Shown in pieces: positions 18,954 through 27,595 of a stretch of 64,000 nucleotides of DNA (its first letter is position 1; each line of letters opens with the position of its first letter). The notes below the pieces were generated by a model. The model made no database searches. It worked only from the letters and a program-made list of their open reading frames with translations, and had not been told where the DNA came from. Made by a program: the position numbers and the translations under genes. This DNA is from Campylobacter lari subsp. concheus. GTDB taxonomy: Bacteria > Campylobacterota > Campylobacteria > Campylobacterales > Campylobacteraceae. The stretch is taken from assembly GCF_008245025.1 (NCBI RefSeq), contig NZ_CP043426.1:744001-808000 (forward strand). Direction: 5' to 3'.

Positions 18954-19559
18954 ATGGAAAATTTTCTTTCTCGTTTTGAAATAGAAAAACAAGATCTCAA
19001 ACTTATACAAGAGCGCTTACAAATAATAAACATTGAAAAAGACTTTAAGGTCAATGATAAATGTTTAGGATTTATAAAAATTTTAAAAGGCGAGCTTAGA
19101 GCTTTTATTTTAACCCCAAATGCAAAAGAAATAACACTTTTCCACCTTAAAGAAAATGATGAATGTGTTATTTGCTCTGAGTGTAATATGGATGGCATAT
19201 CTTATGATGTTTTCATACAAAGTACTCAAAATACAAGTATAGCCATCATCCCCTCTTCAACTTTTCAAATTTTAAAAGAAAAATACCCAAAAATTAATAA
19301 TTATGTTTTAAGTTTAATTACCAAGCGTTTTAATACCTTAATCAAAGTTTTAGAACAAGCTTTATTTATGCCTTTATCCTCTAGAATTTGTGATTTTTTG
19401 AAAGAAAATGCTAGCAACAATACTTTAAAAATTACTCATGAAGCTTTAGCTAATCACTTAGGAAGCGCCAGAGAGGCTGTTTCAAGAATTTTAAAAGAAT
19501 TAGAAAAAGAAGGTAAAATCAAACTTGAAAGATCTAAAATAATACTAATTTCTTTGTAA
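18954..19559 (+). CDS. Crp/Fnr-family regulator with a CX2CX2C cluster in the sensor domain
   Basis: A 201-residue regulator. The N-terminal 120 residues are a cyclic-nucleotide-binding-type beta barrel, followed by the long dimer helix (about 105-135). A helix-turn-helix (about 150-190) includes THEALANHLGSAREAVSRILKEL, with the E-x2-SR signature of Crp/Fnr recognition helices. Instead of an N-terminal Fnr cluster it has Cys71, Cys74 and Cys77 (ECVICSEC). That loop is typical of the Crp/Fnr subgroup often paired with DUF2892 and sulfur-transferase genes, and a DUF2892 gene is directly downstream. Oddly, there is no Shine-Dalgarno sequence; the tpx hairpin sits just upstream. The signal sensed is unknown. 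Confidence 0.82.
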   Translation: MENFLSRFEIEKQDLKLIQERLQIINIEKDFKVNDKCLGFIKILKGELRAFILTPNAKEITLFHLKENDECVICSECNMDGISYDVFIQSTQNTSIAIIPSSTFQILKEKYPKINNYVLSLITKRFNTLIKVLEQALFMPLSSRICDFLKENASNNTLKITHEALANHLGSAREAVSRILKELEKEGKIKLERSKIILISL

Positions 19560-19590
19560 CTTTATCACAGAAATACTTTTAAAATTTATT

Positions 19591-19596
19591 TATAAT
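19591..19596 (+). promoter_or_regulatory. -10 box upstream of DUF2892 gene
   Basis: TATAAT lies 20 bp before the ATG of the small membrane protein, after the stop of the Crp/Fnr gene. It suggests separate transcription, perhaps under control of that regulator. Confidence 0.5.
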
Positions 19597-19616
19597 ATCA
19601 GCAAAAAGGAGAAATT

Positions 19617-19817
19617 ATGAGTAAATTAGAAAGAGTGCTAAGAATAGCTTTAGCCATAGTGGTATTTTCTTTAGGAGTTTATTTTTCAACTTGGTGGGGA
19701 TTATTGGGTTTAATTCCTTTATTAACAGGTATTTTTGCTGTTTGTCCTATAAGAGTACTTAGTGGAAAACAAGCTTGTCCACTTGGGGTTTGCCCTATTT
19801 CTAAAAAGAAAAATTAG
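19617..19817 (+). CDS. DUF2892 (YgaP-like) small inner-membrane protein
   Basis: A 66-residue protein with two hydrophobic helices (about 9-25 and 26-42) joined by a Trp-Gly turn, and a Cys-rich cytoplasmic end ([17 protein letters not shown], three cysteines). This is the DUF2892 membrane unit found at the C-terminus of rhodanese YgaP and as stand-alone proteins. AAGGAG precedes the ATG. Pairing with the upstream Cys-containing Crp/Fnr regulator suggests a small sulfur or redox module. Its stop overlaps the convergent msrA stop. Confidence 0.82.
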   Translation: MSKLERVLRIALAIVVFSLGVYFSTWWGLLGLIPLLTGIFAVCPIRVLSGKQACPLGVCPISKKKN

Positions 19818-20320
19818 GAATGATTTGCTAGTTTTTCTAGCTTTGGCGCGATGATAAATCTACAATAAGCTTGGCTGGGATTATTTTTAAAATATTTTTG
19901 ATGATAATCCTCAGCCTTATAAAATTTTTCTAATCTTAAAACTTGTGTAACTATAGCTTTAGCGTAATATTTTTGTACTTTTTGTAAAAAATCACTAATG
20001 ATTTTTAACTCCTCGTTAGTTTGATAAAAAATAACTGATCTATATTGCGTCCCCTCATCAGCACCTTGTTTATCTAGGCTTGTTGGATCATGCATTTTGA
20101 GAAAAATTTCTAAGATTTTTTCTAATGAAATTTGTTTTTCATCATAAATTATCTTAGCTACTTCTATATTTCCATCGCCATTTATCACGCTTTCATAACT
20201 TGGATTTGGCTTACCACCGCTATAACCTACTTCTGTATAAGCTACGCCTTTAATTTCATCAAATACAGCTTGAGTACACCAAAAACAACCCGCACCTAAA
20301 ATGATTTCTTTATTTGTCAT
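19814..20320 (-). CDS. msrA: Peptide methionine sulfoxide reductase A
   Basis: Reduces methionine-S-sulfoxide in oxidised proteins. The catalytic [12 protein letters not shown] is near the N-terminus; Cys is the nucleophile, followed by the aromatic pocket. EVGYSGG and [18 protein letters not shown] are MsrA hallmarks. I use the ATG at 20320 ([11 protein letters not shown]) rather than a start six codons upstream; GGAAAA precedes it. It overlaps hypA by 11 bp, so a repair enzyme is appended to the hyp operon. Confidence 0.94.
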   Translation of the reverse strand: MTNKEIILGAGCFWCTQAVFDEIKGVAYTEVGYSGGKPNPSYESVINGDGNIEVAKIIYDEKQISLEKILEIFLKMHDPTSLDKQGADEGTQYRSVIFYQTNEELKIISDFLQKVQKYYAKAIVTQVLRLEKFYKAEDYHQKYFKNNPSQAYCRFIIAPKLEKLANHS

Positions 20321-20675
20321 TATTTTCCAAACCCTCATTTTCTTTTAAAACAAGTTGCATAAGATAAAGTTCTTCTCCATCTATGATTTTTAAATCTTTA
20401 TCTTCACATTTTGGGCACCAAAAGATATTATTTTCAAGTACTCCACTAAAATGGCATTTTTGACACTCAACTACTACTTCTTGAATATGCATAATAAATT
20501 TAGCGTTCTTGCACAAAGGGCTATTTTCTTTAAAAGTTTCAAAGCTTCTTTGTAAAAGTGGAGGTTCAACCCCGCTTAAGCGCCCTATTTTAACATGCAC
20601 TTCTTCAATAATTTTTCCTTGAGCATATTCTTCGCAAAGCTCTAGCAAAGATTCTGTAATGCTTAACTCATGCAT
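20310..20675 (-). CDS. hypA: Hydrogenase nickel-incorporation protein HypA
   Basis: Nickel metallochaperone for [NiFe]-hydrogenase. The start MHELSIT supplies His2 for nickel, and the zinc site is CQKCHF ... CPKCED (about 75-95). The ATG at 20675 overlaps the hypE stop as TAATG; an upstream TTG two codons earlier is less likely because HypA needs His at position 2. Length is about 121 aa, typical of the family. Confidence 0.95.
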   Translation of the reverse strand: MHELSITESLLELCEEYAQGKIIEEVHVKIGRLSGVEPPLLQRSFETFKENSPLCKNAKFIMHIQEVVVECQKCHFSGVLENNIFWCPKCEDKDLKIIDGEELYLMQLVLKENEGLENNDK

Positions 20676-21646
20676 TAGCAAATTCTTGGTAAAAGTTCGC
20701 CTTTTGGAGCTTCTAAAATGCGTTTTGCTCCATAAGCATTTTCTAAAACCACTCTTGCTTTTTTATTAGCTGTGATTTCACCTATAATGGCTGCATTAGC
20801 ATTGAATTGTTTTAAAATTTCTAATGCTTTTTGCTCATCTTTTTTATCTACACAAATAATAAAAGTTCCTTCATTTGCAAGCTCATAAGGCTCGTACCCA
20901 AAAAGCTCACAAACCCCTAAAACTTCATCACAAACTGGAATTTTTTCTTCATATATTAAAAGCTCTAAATTACTTAATTTAGCCCATTCATTTAAAACCG
21001 CACTAAGTCCACCGCGCGTAGCATCGCGCATTGTTTTTATAGAAATATCTGCATTTAAAAGTGCTAAAACTTCATCTTTTAAGCTTTTACAATCACTTTG
21101 GATATTTGCCTCTAAATTATTTCTTTCAACCAAAACCGCACAACCATGAGCTCCAATATCCCTTGAAACTAATATACTACAACCACTTTTTAAGTCTTTG
21201 GTATTGATTTTTTTTATATTTTTACCTATACATGAAGTATTAATATATATCTCATCGCCTTTATTTTTAGGAACAACTTTAGTATCCCCACAAACTAGTT
21301 TTACTCCCGCTTTATCGCATTCTTCTTTTATAGATTTTAGTATAATTTTTAATTTTTTTATCTCAAAACCCTCTTCTAAAATCAAGGCTAGTGATAAATA
21401 TAGCGGTTTTGCTCCCACCATTAATACATCATTTACGCTACCACAAACTGCTAATTTTCCTATATTTATATCTTTTAAAAAGATAGGATTTAGTATAAAA
21501 GAATCGGTGCTAAAAGCCAAATCATCTAAAATAGCAGCATCATTTGCTTCTTTTAAAACATCATTTTCAAAAATAGAAAAAATTTCATTTATCAAAGCAT
21601 TCATTTCTTCGCCACCGCCGCCATGAGCTAAAGTAATTTGCTTCAT
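20675..21646 (-). CDS. hypE: Hydrogenase maturation protein HypE
   Basis: Converts a carbamoyl group delivered by HypF into a thiocyanate on its C-terminal cysteine, the source of cyanide ligands for the active-site iron. The protein ends in the invariant PRIC motif, and GCAVLVERN and DATRGGL mark the PurM-like ATP fold. The start is placed at 21646 (MKQITLAHGGGGEEM) with AAGG upstream; one base separates it from the hypD stop. Length is about 323 residues. Confidence 0.95.
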   Translation of the reverse strand: MKQITLAHGGGGEEMNALINEIFSIFENDVLKEANDAAILDDLAFSTDSFILNPIFLKDINIGKLAVCGSVNDVLMVGAKPLYLSLALILEEGFEIKKLKIILKSIKEECDKAGVKLVCGDTKVVPKNKGDEIYINTSCIGKNIKKINTKDLKSGCSILVSRDIGAHGCAVLVERNNLEANIQSDCKSLKDEVLALLNADISIKTMRDATRGGLSAVLNEWAKLSNLELLIYEEKIPVCDEVLGVCELFGYEPYELANEGTFIICVDKKDEQKALEILKQFNANAAIIGEITANKKARVVLENAYGAKRILEAPKGELLPRIC

Positions 21647-21647
21647 T

Positions 21648-22739
21648 TTATGCCTTATCTTGATAATATTTATAATAAGCCGCACAAGCTCCTTCACTAG
21701 AAACCATACAGCTACCTATAGGATTTTTTGGAGTGCAAGCTTTTGCAAACACCTTACAATCATAAGGTTTAGCTAAGCCTCTTAAAATTTGACCACAAAT
21801 ACAAGCTTTACTTTCATCTTTACTTTGTACTTTACAATCAAACACCTTGCTAGCATCTAAGTGTGCAAATTCATCTTTTAAACAAAGCCCACCATTTACA
21901 ATCACTCCAAGACCTCTAAATTCAAAATCACAAGGTTTAAAGTATTTTTCTACTAAAGCCTTAGCTTTTAAATTACCCTCTGTGCTAACTACTCTGTGAT
22001 ATTCATTATAAACTTCAAAAGTATTTGCATTTATTTGCTCTACTATATTTAACACACTAAGCATTATATCAACTGGCTCAAAACCACTCACTGCTATAGG
22101 AGTTTTGTATTTTTTAGCAATAGGTTTATAAATGTTTGATCCTGTGATAACACTTACATGAGAAGGTCCTAAAAAGGCATCAATTTTTACATTTTCATCT
22201 TGCATGATAGCTTCTACCGCAGGTGGAACTAATACATGATTGATATGAAAAAATAAATTTTTTAAATTTAAGGCTATACTTTTTTCTATAATCACCCCGC
22301 TCATAGGTGTAGTTGTCTCAAAACCTATGGCAAAAAAGATTATATTTTTTTCAGGGTTTTTTAAAGCTATATCTATCACATCCAAAGGTGTATAAAGTGC
22401 TCTAATATCAGCTCCTTTAGCTCTAAGATCAATTAAGCTTTCATAACTTCCTGGCACTTTAAGCATATCACCTAATACACAAAAGATAGTATTTGGCATA
22501 CTTGCAAGCTTTAAAGCTACATCAATACGCTCTCTTGGCATAACACACACAGGACAGCCTGGACCATGAACAAAATTAATTTCTTTTGGCAATAAATCAG
22601 GCAAACCAAATTTCATAATACTATGCGTATGTCCACCACAAATTTCCATGATATTAATAGGCTTAGTAATTTTAGAAGCAATAAGTTCTTTTAGGGCTAA
22701 AATTCTTTCTTTATCTCTAAAATCATTAATTAAATCCAT
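21648..22739 (-). CDS. hypD: Hydrogenase maturation protein HypD
   Basis: Fe-S scaffold that, with HypC, assembles the Fe(CN)2CO unit. At 363 aa it is standard length. EICGGHTHSI near 34-43 and GPGCPVCVMP near 64-73 hold the active cysteines. The C-terminal set CICGQILRG ... CTPKNPIGSCMVSSEGAC binds the 4Fe-4S cluster. The start overlaps hypC by 14 bp. Confidence 0.96.
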   Translation of the reverse strand: MDLINDFRDKERILALKELIASKITKPINIMEICGGHTHSIMKFGLPDLLPKEINFVHGPGCPVCVMPRERIDVALKLASMPNTIFCVLGDMLKVPGSYESLIDLRAKGADIRALYTPLDVIDIALKNPEKNIIFFAIGFETTTPMSGVIIEKSIALNLKNLFFHINHVLVPPAVEAIMQDENVKIDAFLGPSHVSVITGSNIYKPIAKKYKTPIAVSGFEPVDIMLSVLNIVEQINANTFEVYNEYHRVVSTEGNLKAKALVEKYFKPCDFEFRGLGVIVNGGLCLKDEFAHLDASKVFDCKVQSKDESKACICGQILRGLAKPYDCKVFAKACTPKNPIGSCMVSSEGACAAYYKYYQDKA

Positions 22740-23007
22740 TTTTTAGCCCCATATCGCCTTCATTTTCATCAATTTGGCCATTTTGCATTTTTTCTGCTAT
22801 ATCTGTATAAATTTTTAAACTCTCTTGTGCAGCTTGAGTGTCGATTTTCTCCATAGCAAAACCCACATGTATAAGCACATAATCACCTACTTTTAAAGGC
22901 TCGCTTATCAAGTCTAAACTCACTCTTCTTTTAACCCCTAAAGTTTCTACTATGGCTGAATTTAGCTCATCAATTTCTAAAATTTTAGAAGGTATAGAAA
23001 GACACAT
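22726..23007 (-). CDS. hypC: Hydrogenase assembly chaperone HypC
   Basis: A 93-residue chaperone that carries the iron-cyanide unit to the hydrogenase large subunit. It begins MCLSIP, with the essential Cys2 exposed after Met removal, and shows GDYVLIHVGFAMEKID, the HypC barrel signature. Its start overlaps the hypB stop by one base, in the hypB-C-D-E-A order. Confidence 0.96.
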   Translation of the reverse strand: MCLSIPSKILEIDELNSAIVETLGVKRRVSLDLISEPLKVGDYVLIHVGFAMEKIDTQAAQESLKIYTDIAEKMQNGQIDENEGDMGLKNGFN

Positions 23008-23738
23008 TAGTTAAGCTCCTTTTTCATTTTTAGATAATTTATCCAAAGATCAAATCCTGTTTTTGTTTTGCTATCTAAAATCATAATATCTATTTTAGGA
23101 TTTAGTCTTTTAGCGGCCATAGAAGCTGCTTTGAAATCAAAGTCAAAATGCTGAGCTAAATCGGCTTTAGTAATGACTAATAAATCAGCCTTTCTAAACA
23201 TCACTGGATATTTTTCTACCTTATCACTACCTTCTGTTACTGAAAGTAAAACTACATTTAAATGTTCACCCAAATCATAACTTGCAGGACATACTAAATT
23301 TCCCACATTTTCAACAAATACTATATCAAGTTCGCTAAGTTTGAAATGATGTAAAGCTTCATGCACCATAAAAGCATCTAAATGACAAGTTTGTCCTGTG
23401 GTGATTTGATGAGCTAAGCCTCCTGCTTTGATAATTCGATTTGCATCATTATTAGTTTCTAAATCTCCTTCAACCACGGCTATTTTTAAATCATCTTTTA
23501 AAGTTTTTATAGTTTCTTCTAAAAGTGTTGTTTTACCGCTTCCTGGAGAACTCATTAGATTAATACAAAGAGTATTATACTCATTAAAATGCTCTCTATT
23601 ATGAGCTGCTTGATGATCATTTTTTGATAAAATTTTACTAATAACATTAATAGTTTTTTCATCTTTTAAAGCTGGATTTTCATAATGGTGATCATGATGT
23701 TCATGTCCATTAATAAAACAACCACAATCTTTGCACAT
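23007..23738 (-). CDS. hypB: Hydrogenase nickel-incorporation GTPase HypB
   Basis: GTPase that drives nickel insertion. The N-terminal CKDCGC motif (residues 2-7) and a short His-rich run (HEHHDHH) bind nickel. The P-loop SSPGSGKTTLLEE is near 64-76, and NVGNLVCPA and ITKADL complete the GTPase. The His stretch is much shorter than in nickel-storing HypB proteins. A 63-bp A/T-rich gap with a possible TATACAAT -10 separates it from hypF, so hypB may start its own transcript. Confidence 0.95.
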   Translation of the reverse strand: MCKDCGCFINGHEHHDHHYENPALKDEKTINVISKILSKNDHQAAHNREHFNEYNTLCINLMSSPGSGKTTLLEETIKTLKDDLKIAVVEGDLETNNDANRIIKAGGLAHQITTGQTCHLDAFMVHEALHHFKLSELDIVFVENVGNLVCPASYDLGEHLNVVLLSVTEGSDKVEKYPVMFRKADLLVITKADLAQHFDFDFKAASMAAKRLNPKIDIMILDSKTKTGFDLWINYLKMKKELN

Positions 23739-23801
23739 AATCTTTCCTTTATATTTTTATTTTATTGTATATAAAAAAGTATTAAAAAAATATGAGTTTT
23801 A

Positions 23802-26000
23802 TTAAGTTTTTAAAGATAAATAATGTACAAGTTGCCCAAGTGCAATAGAGCTATCATTGCAAGGAAATTGTAAAGAAGTTTTATAAGTGAATTTTTTTCG
23901 ATCTAAAATTTCAAGCAAGGTTTTATTTTGAAATACCCCGCCACACAAAAGTACTTCTTCTTTAAAATCTTTTGAATATTCTATAATTAAATTTGCAATA
24001 CCATTAAGCAAACCTGTGCTAATTTTAACCTTATCTTTGTCTTCTAAAGCTTGTAAAAAAGCATTTTTAAAGCAAATTTCTTTTTCATGGATATCAAATT
24101 TGTAACTGCAATCAAGATTTTTATCATAATATTTTTCCATCAAAAGTCCAATTTGTGCTTCATAGTCAAGCTTTTGTATATCAAAAGCAAAAGCGCCAAA
24201 AGCATCAATAATCCTACCAAGAGAACTTGTATATAAAGAGCTTTGCGTGTGAATTTTTTTAAGATTATTTAATTTTACTTGAGAAAATTTAACTAAAAAC
24301 TTACTAGCTTTGCTTTCTAGATTAAAATCAAAAATCAAAGCTAAAGTTAAATTTGCGATATTTTTAATATCCGCATTAATTAGTTTGAAATTTTTAAAAT
24401 GATTTAACCTTTCATAGCTTTTTAAATTCGCTCTAAAAATCTCCCCACCCCAAATTTTTCCATCATCTCCATAACCTGTTCCATCAAAAACAAAGGCTAA
24501 AACATCATTTTTGTAAATTTTGTGTTCGAATAAACAAGCGCACAAATGCGCATAGTGGTGTTGCACGCGAAAATTTTTATAATCATTAAAATCTTTTACA
24601 TAGTTAAATTGTGGGTGTTTATCGCTTAAAATATGATCAAAATTTAACCTATAAGAGTTTTGAAAGAAAGTTAAAATTTTAAAAAATCTCTCTTGTATAT
24701 CTAAACTTTTCATATCACCTATATAAGGAGAAATAAAAATTTGATTTTTAAAAAAACAGGTAAATTCATTTTTTAGCTCGCTTCCTAGAGCTAGAATATT
24801 TTCTTTTGCATTAAAAATACTTGCTGTGTTGATATAAAGTGGGTTAAGACCTCTTGAAGTCCTTAAAAACATTACTTCTTTACCAATAACTTGAGCAATG
24901 CTATCATCGCTTGAGTTGTGTATTGTTCTATCATAATCAAGATAAAAATCAAACACATCACTAAGCTGCTCTAAAAGTTTTGTTTCTTCATAAATAATAC
25001 TTTGTGAGCTTAGATTAGCACTTGTCGCAATGATAGGTTTTTTAAAATGTTCAAAAAGCATTAAATGTGTTCCCATATAAGCTAACATAATACCTATTTT
25101 ATTAGTATCTGGTGCTAAGTTTTTATGAATATTTTTGCTATTTAAAATAACTATAGGTTTTAAATTTGAAGTTAAAAGTTTTGCCTCAGCTTCATTGATA
25201 AAAGCTAATTCTTGAGCCATTTTAAGATCTTTTACCATAATAGCAAAAGGCTTTTTAGGGCGATTTTTACGTATTCTAAGTTCATTTATAGCATTTTCAT
25301 TTGTGCTATCGCAAATTAAATGAAACCCACCCATACCTTTAAAAGCTATGATTTTACCTTCTTCTAAAAGCTTTGCCAGTAAGATAAAAGCTTTTTCATC
25401 TTTGGCTAAAATATTTTGATTTTTATCTTTTAAAAAAATAGTAATTTTGCATTTTGGACATGAGAGTGGTTGAGCATGAAATCGACGATTAGTAGGATCT
25501 TCGTACTCACTTTGACAAAAAGAACACATTTTAAACTCATCCATAGTAGTATTAACTCTATCATATGGAAGTTTTTTTATAATTGAAAATCTTGGCCCAC
25601 AATTTGTGCAAGTGATAAAAGGGTATTTAAAACGCGGATTTTTCTCATCATAAAATTCATTATAGCAATCCTCACAAAGAGCAAAATCACTTAAAATTGG
25701 ACTAAATTTTTCACCATTTTGTGAAGTACTTATACTAAATTCATTATAAGTTTTTTGAAGTTTTTTATAAGAAAAATTAAAATCATCTATCCTAGCTAAA
25801 GGTGGTAAATTAGCAAAAAGTTTTTCTTTAAAAATTTCTAATTCATCATTGTTACACTCAAGGATTATAACAACGCCTAAGCTATTATTATAAACTTCAC
25901 CTTTTAAATTAAGCTCTTTGGCTATATTAAAAACAAAAGGACGAAAGCCAACGCCTTGCACTAGCCCTTTAATATGAATTTCATATCCAAAGCGGGACAT
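23802..26000 (-). CDS. hypF: Carbamoyltransferase HypF
   Basis: A 732-residue enzyme that transfers carbamoyl from carbamoyl phosphate to HypE. Domains in order: acylphosphatase (GLVQGVGFRPFVFN at 13-26), two zinc-finger motifs (CEDCYNEF ... CTNCGPRFS and CSFCQSEYED ... CPKC, about 110-190), a YrdC-like domain (about 205-380) and a Kae1-like domain (about 390-732, with HHYAHL, DGTGYGDDG and LLCGGVFQN). All key motifs appear intact. Its start overlaps the upstream gene by 20 bp, suggesting co-translation with the divergent HypF-like protein. Confidence 0.95.
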   Translation of the reverse strand: MSRFGYEIHIKGLVQGVGFRPFVFNIAKELNLKGEVYNNSLGVVIILECNNDELEIFKEKLFANLPPLARIDDFNFSYKKLQKTYNEFSISTSQNGEKFSPILSDFALCEDCYNEFYDEKNPRFKYPFITCTNCGPRFSIIKKLPYDRVNTTMDEFKMCSFCQSEYEDPTNRRFHAQPLSCPKCKITIFLKDKNQNILAKDEKAFILLAKLLEEGKIIAFKGMGGFHLICDSTNENAINELRIRKNRPKKPFAIMVKDLKMAQELAFINEAEAKLLTSNLKPIVILNSKNIHKNLAPDTNKIGIMLAYMGTHLMLFEHFKKPIIATSANLSSQSIIYEETKLLEQLSDVFDFYLDYDRTIHNSSDDSIAQVIGKEVMFLRTSRGLNPLYINTASIFNAKENILALGSELKNEFTCFFKNQIFISPYIGDMKSLDIQERFFKILTFFQNSYRLNFDHILSDKHPQFNYVKDFNDYKNFRVQHHYAHLCACLFEHKIYKNDVLAFVFDGTGYGDDGKIWGGEIFRANLKSYERLNHFKNFKLINADIKNIANLTLALIFDFNLESKASKFLVKFSQVKLNNLKKIHTQSSLYTSSLGRIIDAFGAFAFDIQKLDYEAQIGLLMEKYYDKNLDCSYKFDIHEKEICFKNAFLQALEDKDKVKISTGLLNGIANLIIEYSKDFKEEVLLCGGVFQNKTLLEILDRKKFTYKTSLQFPCNDSSIALGQLVHYLSLKT

Positions 26001-27495
26001 CGCTTAACTTAAAAAATGGTATGTGTTTAAATACATTTTTACTAAGGCTTTTGTGTTCAAACAAGCTTCCGCTAAGCACGGCACAATCAACTTGTTCTTT
26101 AGCCTTTAAATCATCAAATAAATCTCTTAAAAAATACGCCAAACTCTCAACAACACCTAAGGCTATGATTTGATTTTCTACCCCAGCAAGCTTAAAACTC
26201 ATCACGCTTCTTAAGGTCTTAGTATAATCAAATTCTTTTTGCTCATTAAGCTTAAAATCTATCCTAACGCCTTTTGCCATTTTACTCTCATCTGCTAAAG
26301 CTAAAAGCGCTAATGCTGCTTTTTGTTCATCTTTACCAAGCTCTAAAATCATCCCTACCATGCCAAAAAGATTAAAAAAATTATTAGCCATGTTTAGTTC
26401 TTTTCGCACAAGAATAAATTCTTTTTCATAATTAGCTAATAATCTCTTAGCAACATCATCTTGACTTATAGTTTCATAAAACTCATCAAAGCTTTTTGGC
26501 AAGCAAAGTTTTAAAAGATTTAGCTCTTTATTAAGTAAGATAATATCATTATATTTTTTACTAAGCTCTAAAAGCAAAGGCTTTTTGTCTTTAAAATCAG
26601 ACAATATACAAGAAATTCTTGCATAATTTTTATCTTCTTTTTGAAAAATCAAATTTTTAAACTCAGGTAAAATATAATCATAACCCCTGCAAACTACTAG
26701 CTCATTTTCGATTAAAGCCACTTCAAAATCATCTTCAAAATGTTCTATCTTTTTAAAATTTAAAAACTTAATCCCTTCTTTTTCAAGCTCAAAACATAAA
26801 GCAAACAAGAAAAGATTATCATATATTTTTATTTTAAAACACTCATGATTTAATTGATGATTTTGTCTAAAAATAGCATTAAATTTAAGTTTCATTAGAG
26901 GCTTTTCAACCCCTGCTAAGATTTTAAACTGCTCGTTATTGCAGGAAAAAAATGCATTGATATGCTTTGGATCGCTTGGCATTAAAAAATCATCTAATGC
27001 TTCATTAAAAATTTCAAAAGCATATACTCCTTTTGAACTTTTAAAATATATTTTTTCTTTGTTTTTTAATTTTCCCAAGGCTTTTTTTAAATTATCGCAG
27101 AAATTTTCTTTAGTAATTTTTATAAAATCTTCTTCTATCTTAAACTCTTCTTCTACAAAAACACCCCATTCATTTTCTAAAAGTTCGCCATTAGTATAAG
27201 CATTTGCATTGAGTCTTGTTAAAAAACTTCTTTTGGTGAAGGTTTTTTCTTTTTTTATAGGTGTAAAATCTTCTTCTATAACTTTTAAGTCAAATTTGTT
27301 TAAAAAAACACTGTGGCTGATATTTTCTAAATTAGAACAAAAGGCTTGAATTTTATCTTTTTCCCCTTTAACTTTAATGATGATTTTTTCATCTTTTTGC
27401 TCATAATCATACACATAATCTTTAGCATAATAAGCTAACAAATATTCAAAAATATCATTTTTAGATTTATAATTAAAAGTAATTTCTAAAAGCAA
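25981..27495 (-). CDS. HypF-related divergent protein at head of hyp cluster
   Basis: A 504-residue cytoplasmic protein I cannot assign to a characterised family. What can be seen: the N-terminal 70 residues have an acylphosphatase-like beta-alpha pattern, with VKGEKDKIQAFCSNLENI aligning by pattern to the HypF N-terminus. The last 60 residues (CAVLSGSLFEHKSLS) resemble the HypF Kae1 segment LLCGGVFQNKTLL. The zinc fingers are missing and the catalytic HypF motifs are not recognisable. It overlaps hypF by 20 bp and is probably a campylobacterial accessory hydrogenase-maturation factor derived from HypF. That origin is inference from weak similarity plus linkage. Confidence 0.6.
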   Translation of the reverse strand: MLLEITFNYKSKNDIFEYLLAYYAKDYVYDYEQKDEKIIIKVKGEKDKIQAFCSNLENISHSVFLNKFDLKVIEEDFTPIKKEKTFTKRSFLTRLNANAYTNGELLENEWGVFVEEEFKIEEDFIKITKENFCDNLKKALGKLKNKEKIYFKSSKGVYAFEIFNEALDDFLMPSDPKHINAFFSCNNEQFKILAGVEKPLMKLKFNAIFRQNHQLNHECFKIKIYDNLFLFALCFELEKEGIKFLNFKKIEHFEDDFEVALIENELVVCRGYDYILPEFKNLIFQKEDKNYARISCILSDFKDKKPLLLELSKKYNDIILLNKELNLLKLCLPKSFDEFYETISQDDVAKRLLANYEKEFILVRKELNMANNFFNLFGMVGMILELGKDEQKAALALLALADESKMAKGVRIDFKLNEQKEFDYTKTLRSVMSFKLAGVENQIIALGVVESLAYFLRDLFDDLKAKEQVDCAVLSGSLFEHKSLSKNVFKHIPFFKLSDVPLWI

Positions 27496-27562
27496 GTTAA
27501 AAACCTTAAAATTAAATTTTTAAAGCATAAATATAACAATTTTAATTCTAAGGAAAGCTTAA

Positions 27563-27591
27563 ACAAGCTATCTAAAATATAGATAGCTTGT
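27563..27591 (-). terminator. Terminator downstream of pepE
   Basis: Perfect 11-bp arms ACAAGCTATCT and AGATAGCTTGT with a 7-base loop, starting 5 bp after the pepE stop on the minus strand. It separates pepE from the hyp cluster. Confidence 0.65.
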
Positions 27592-27595
27592 CATT

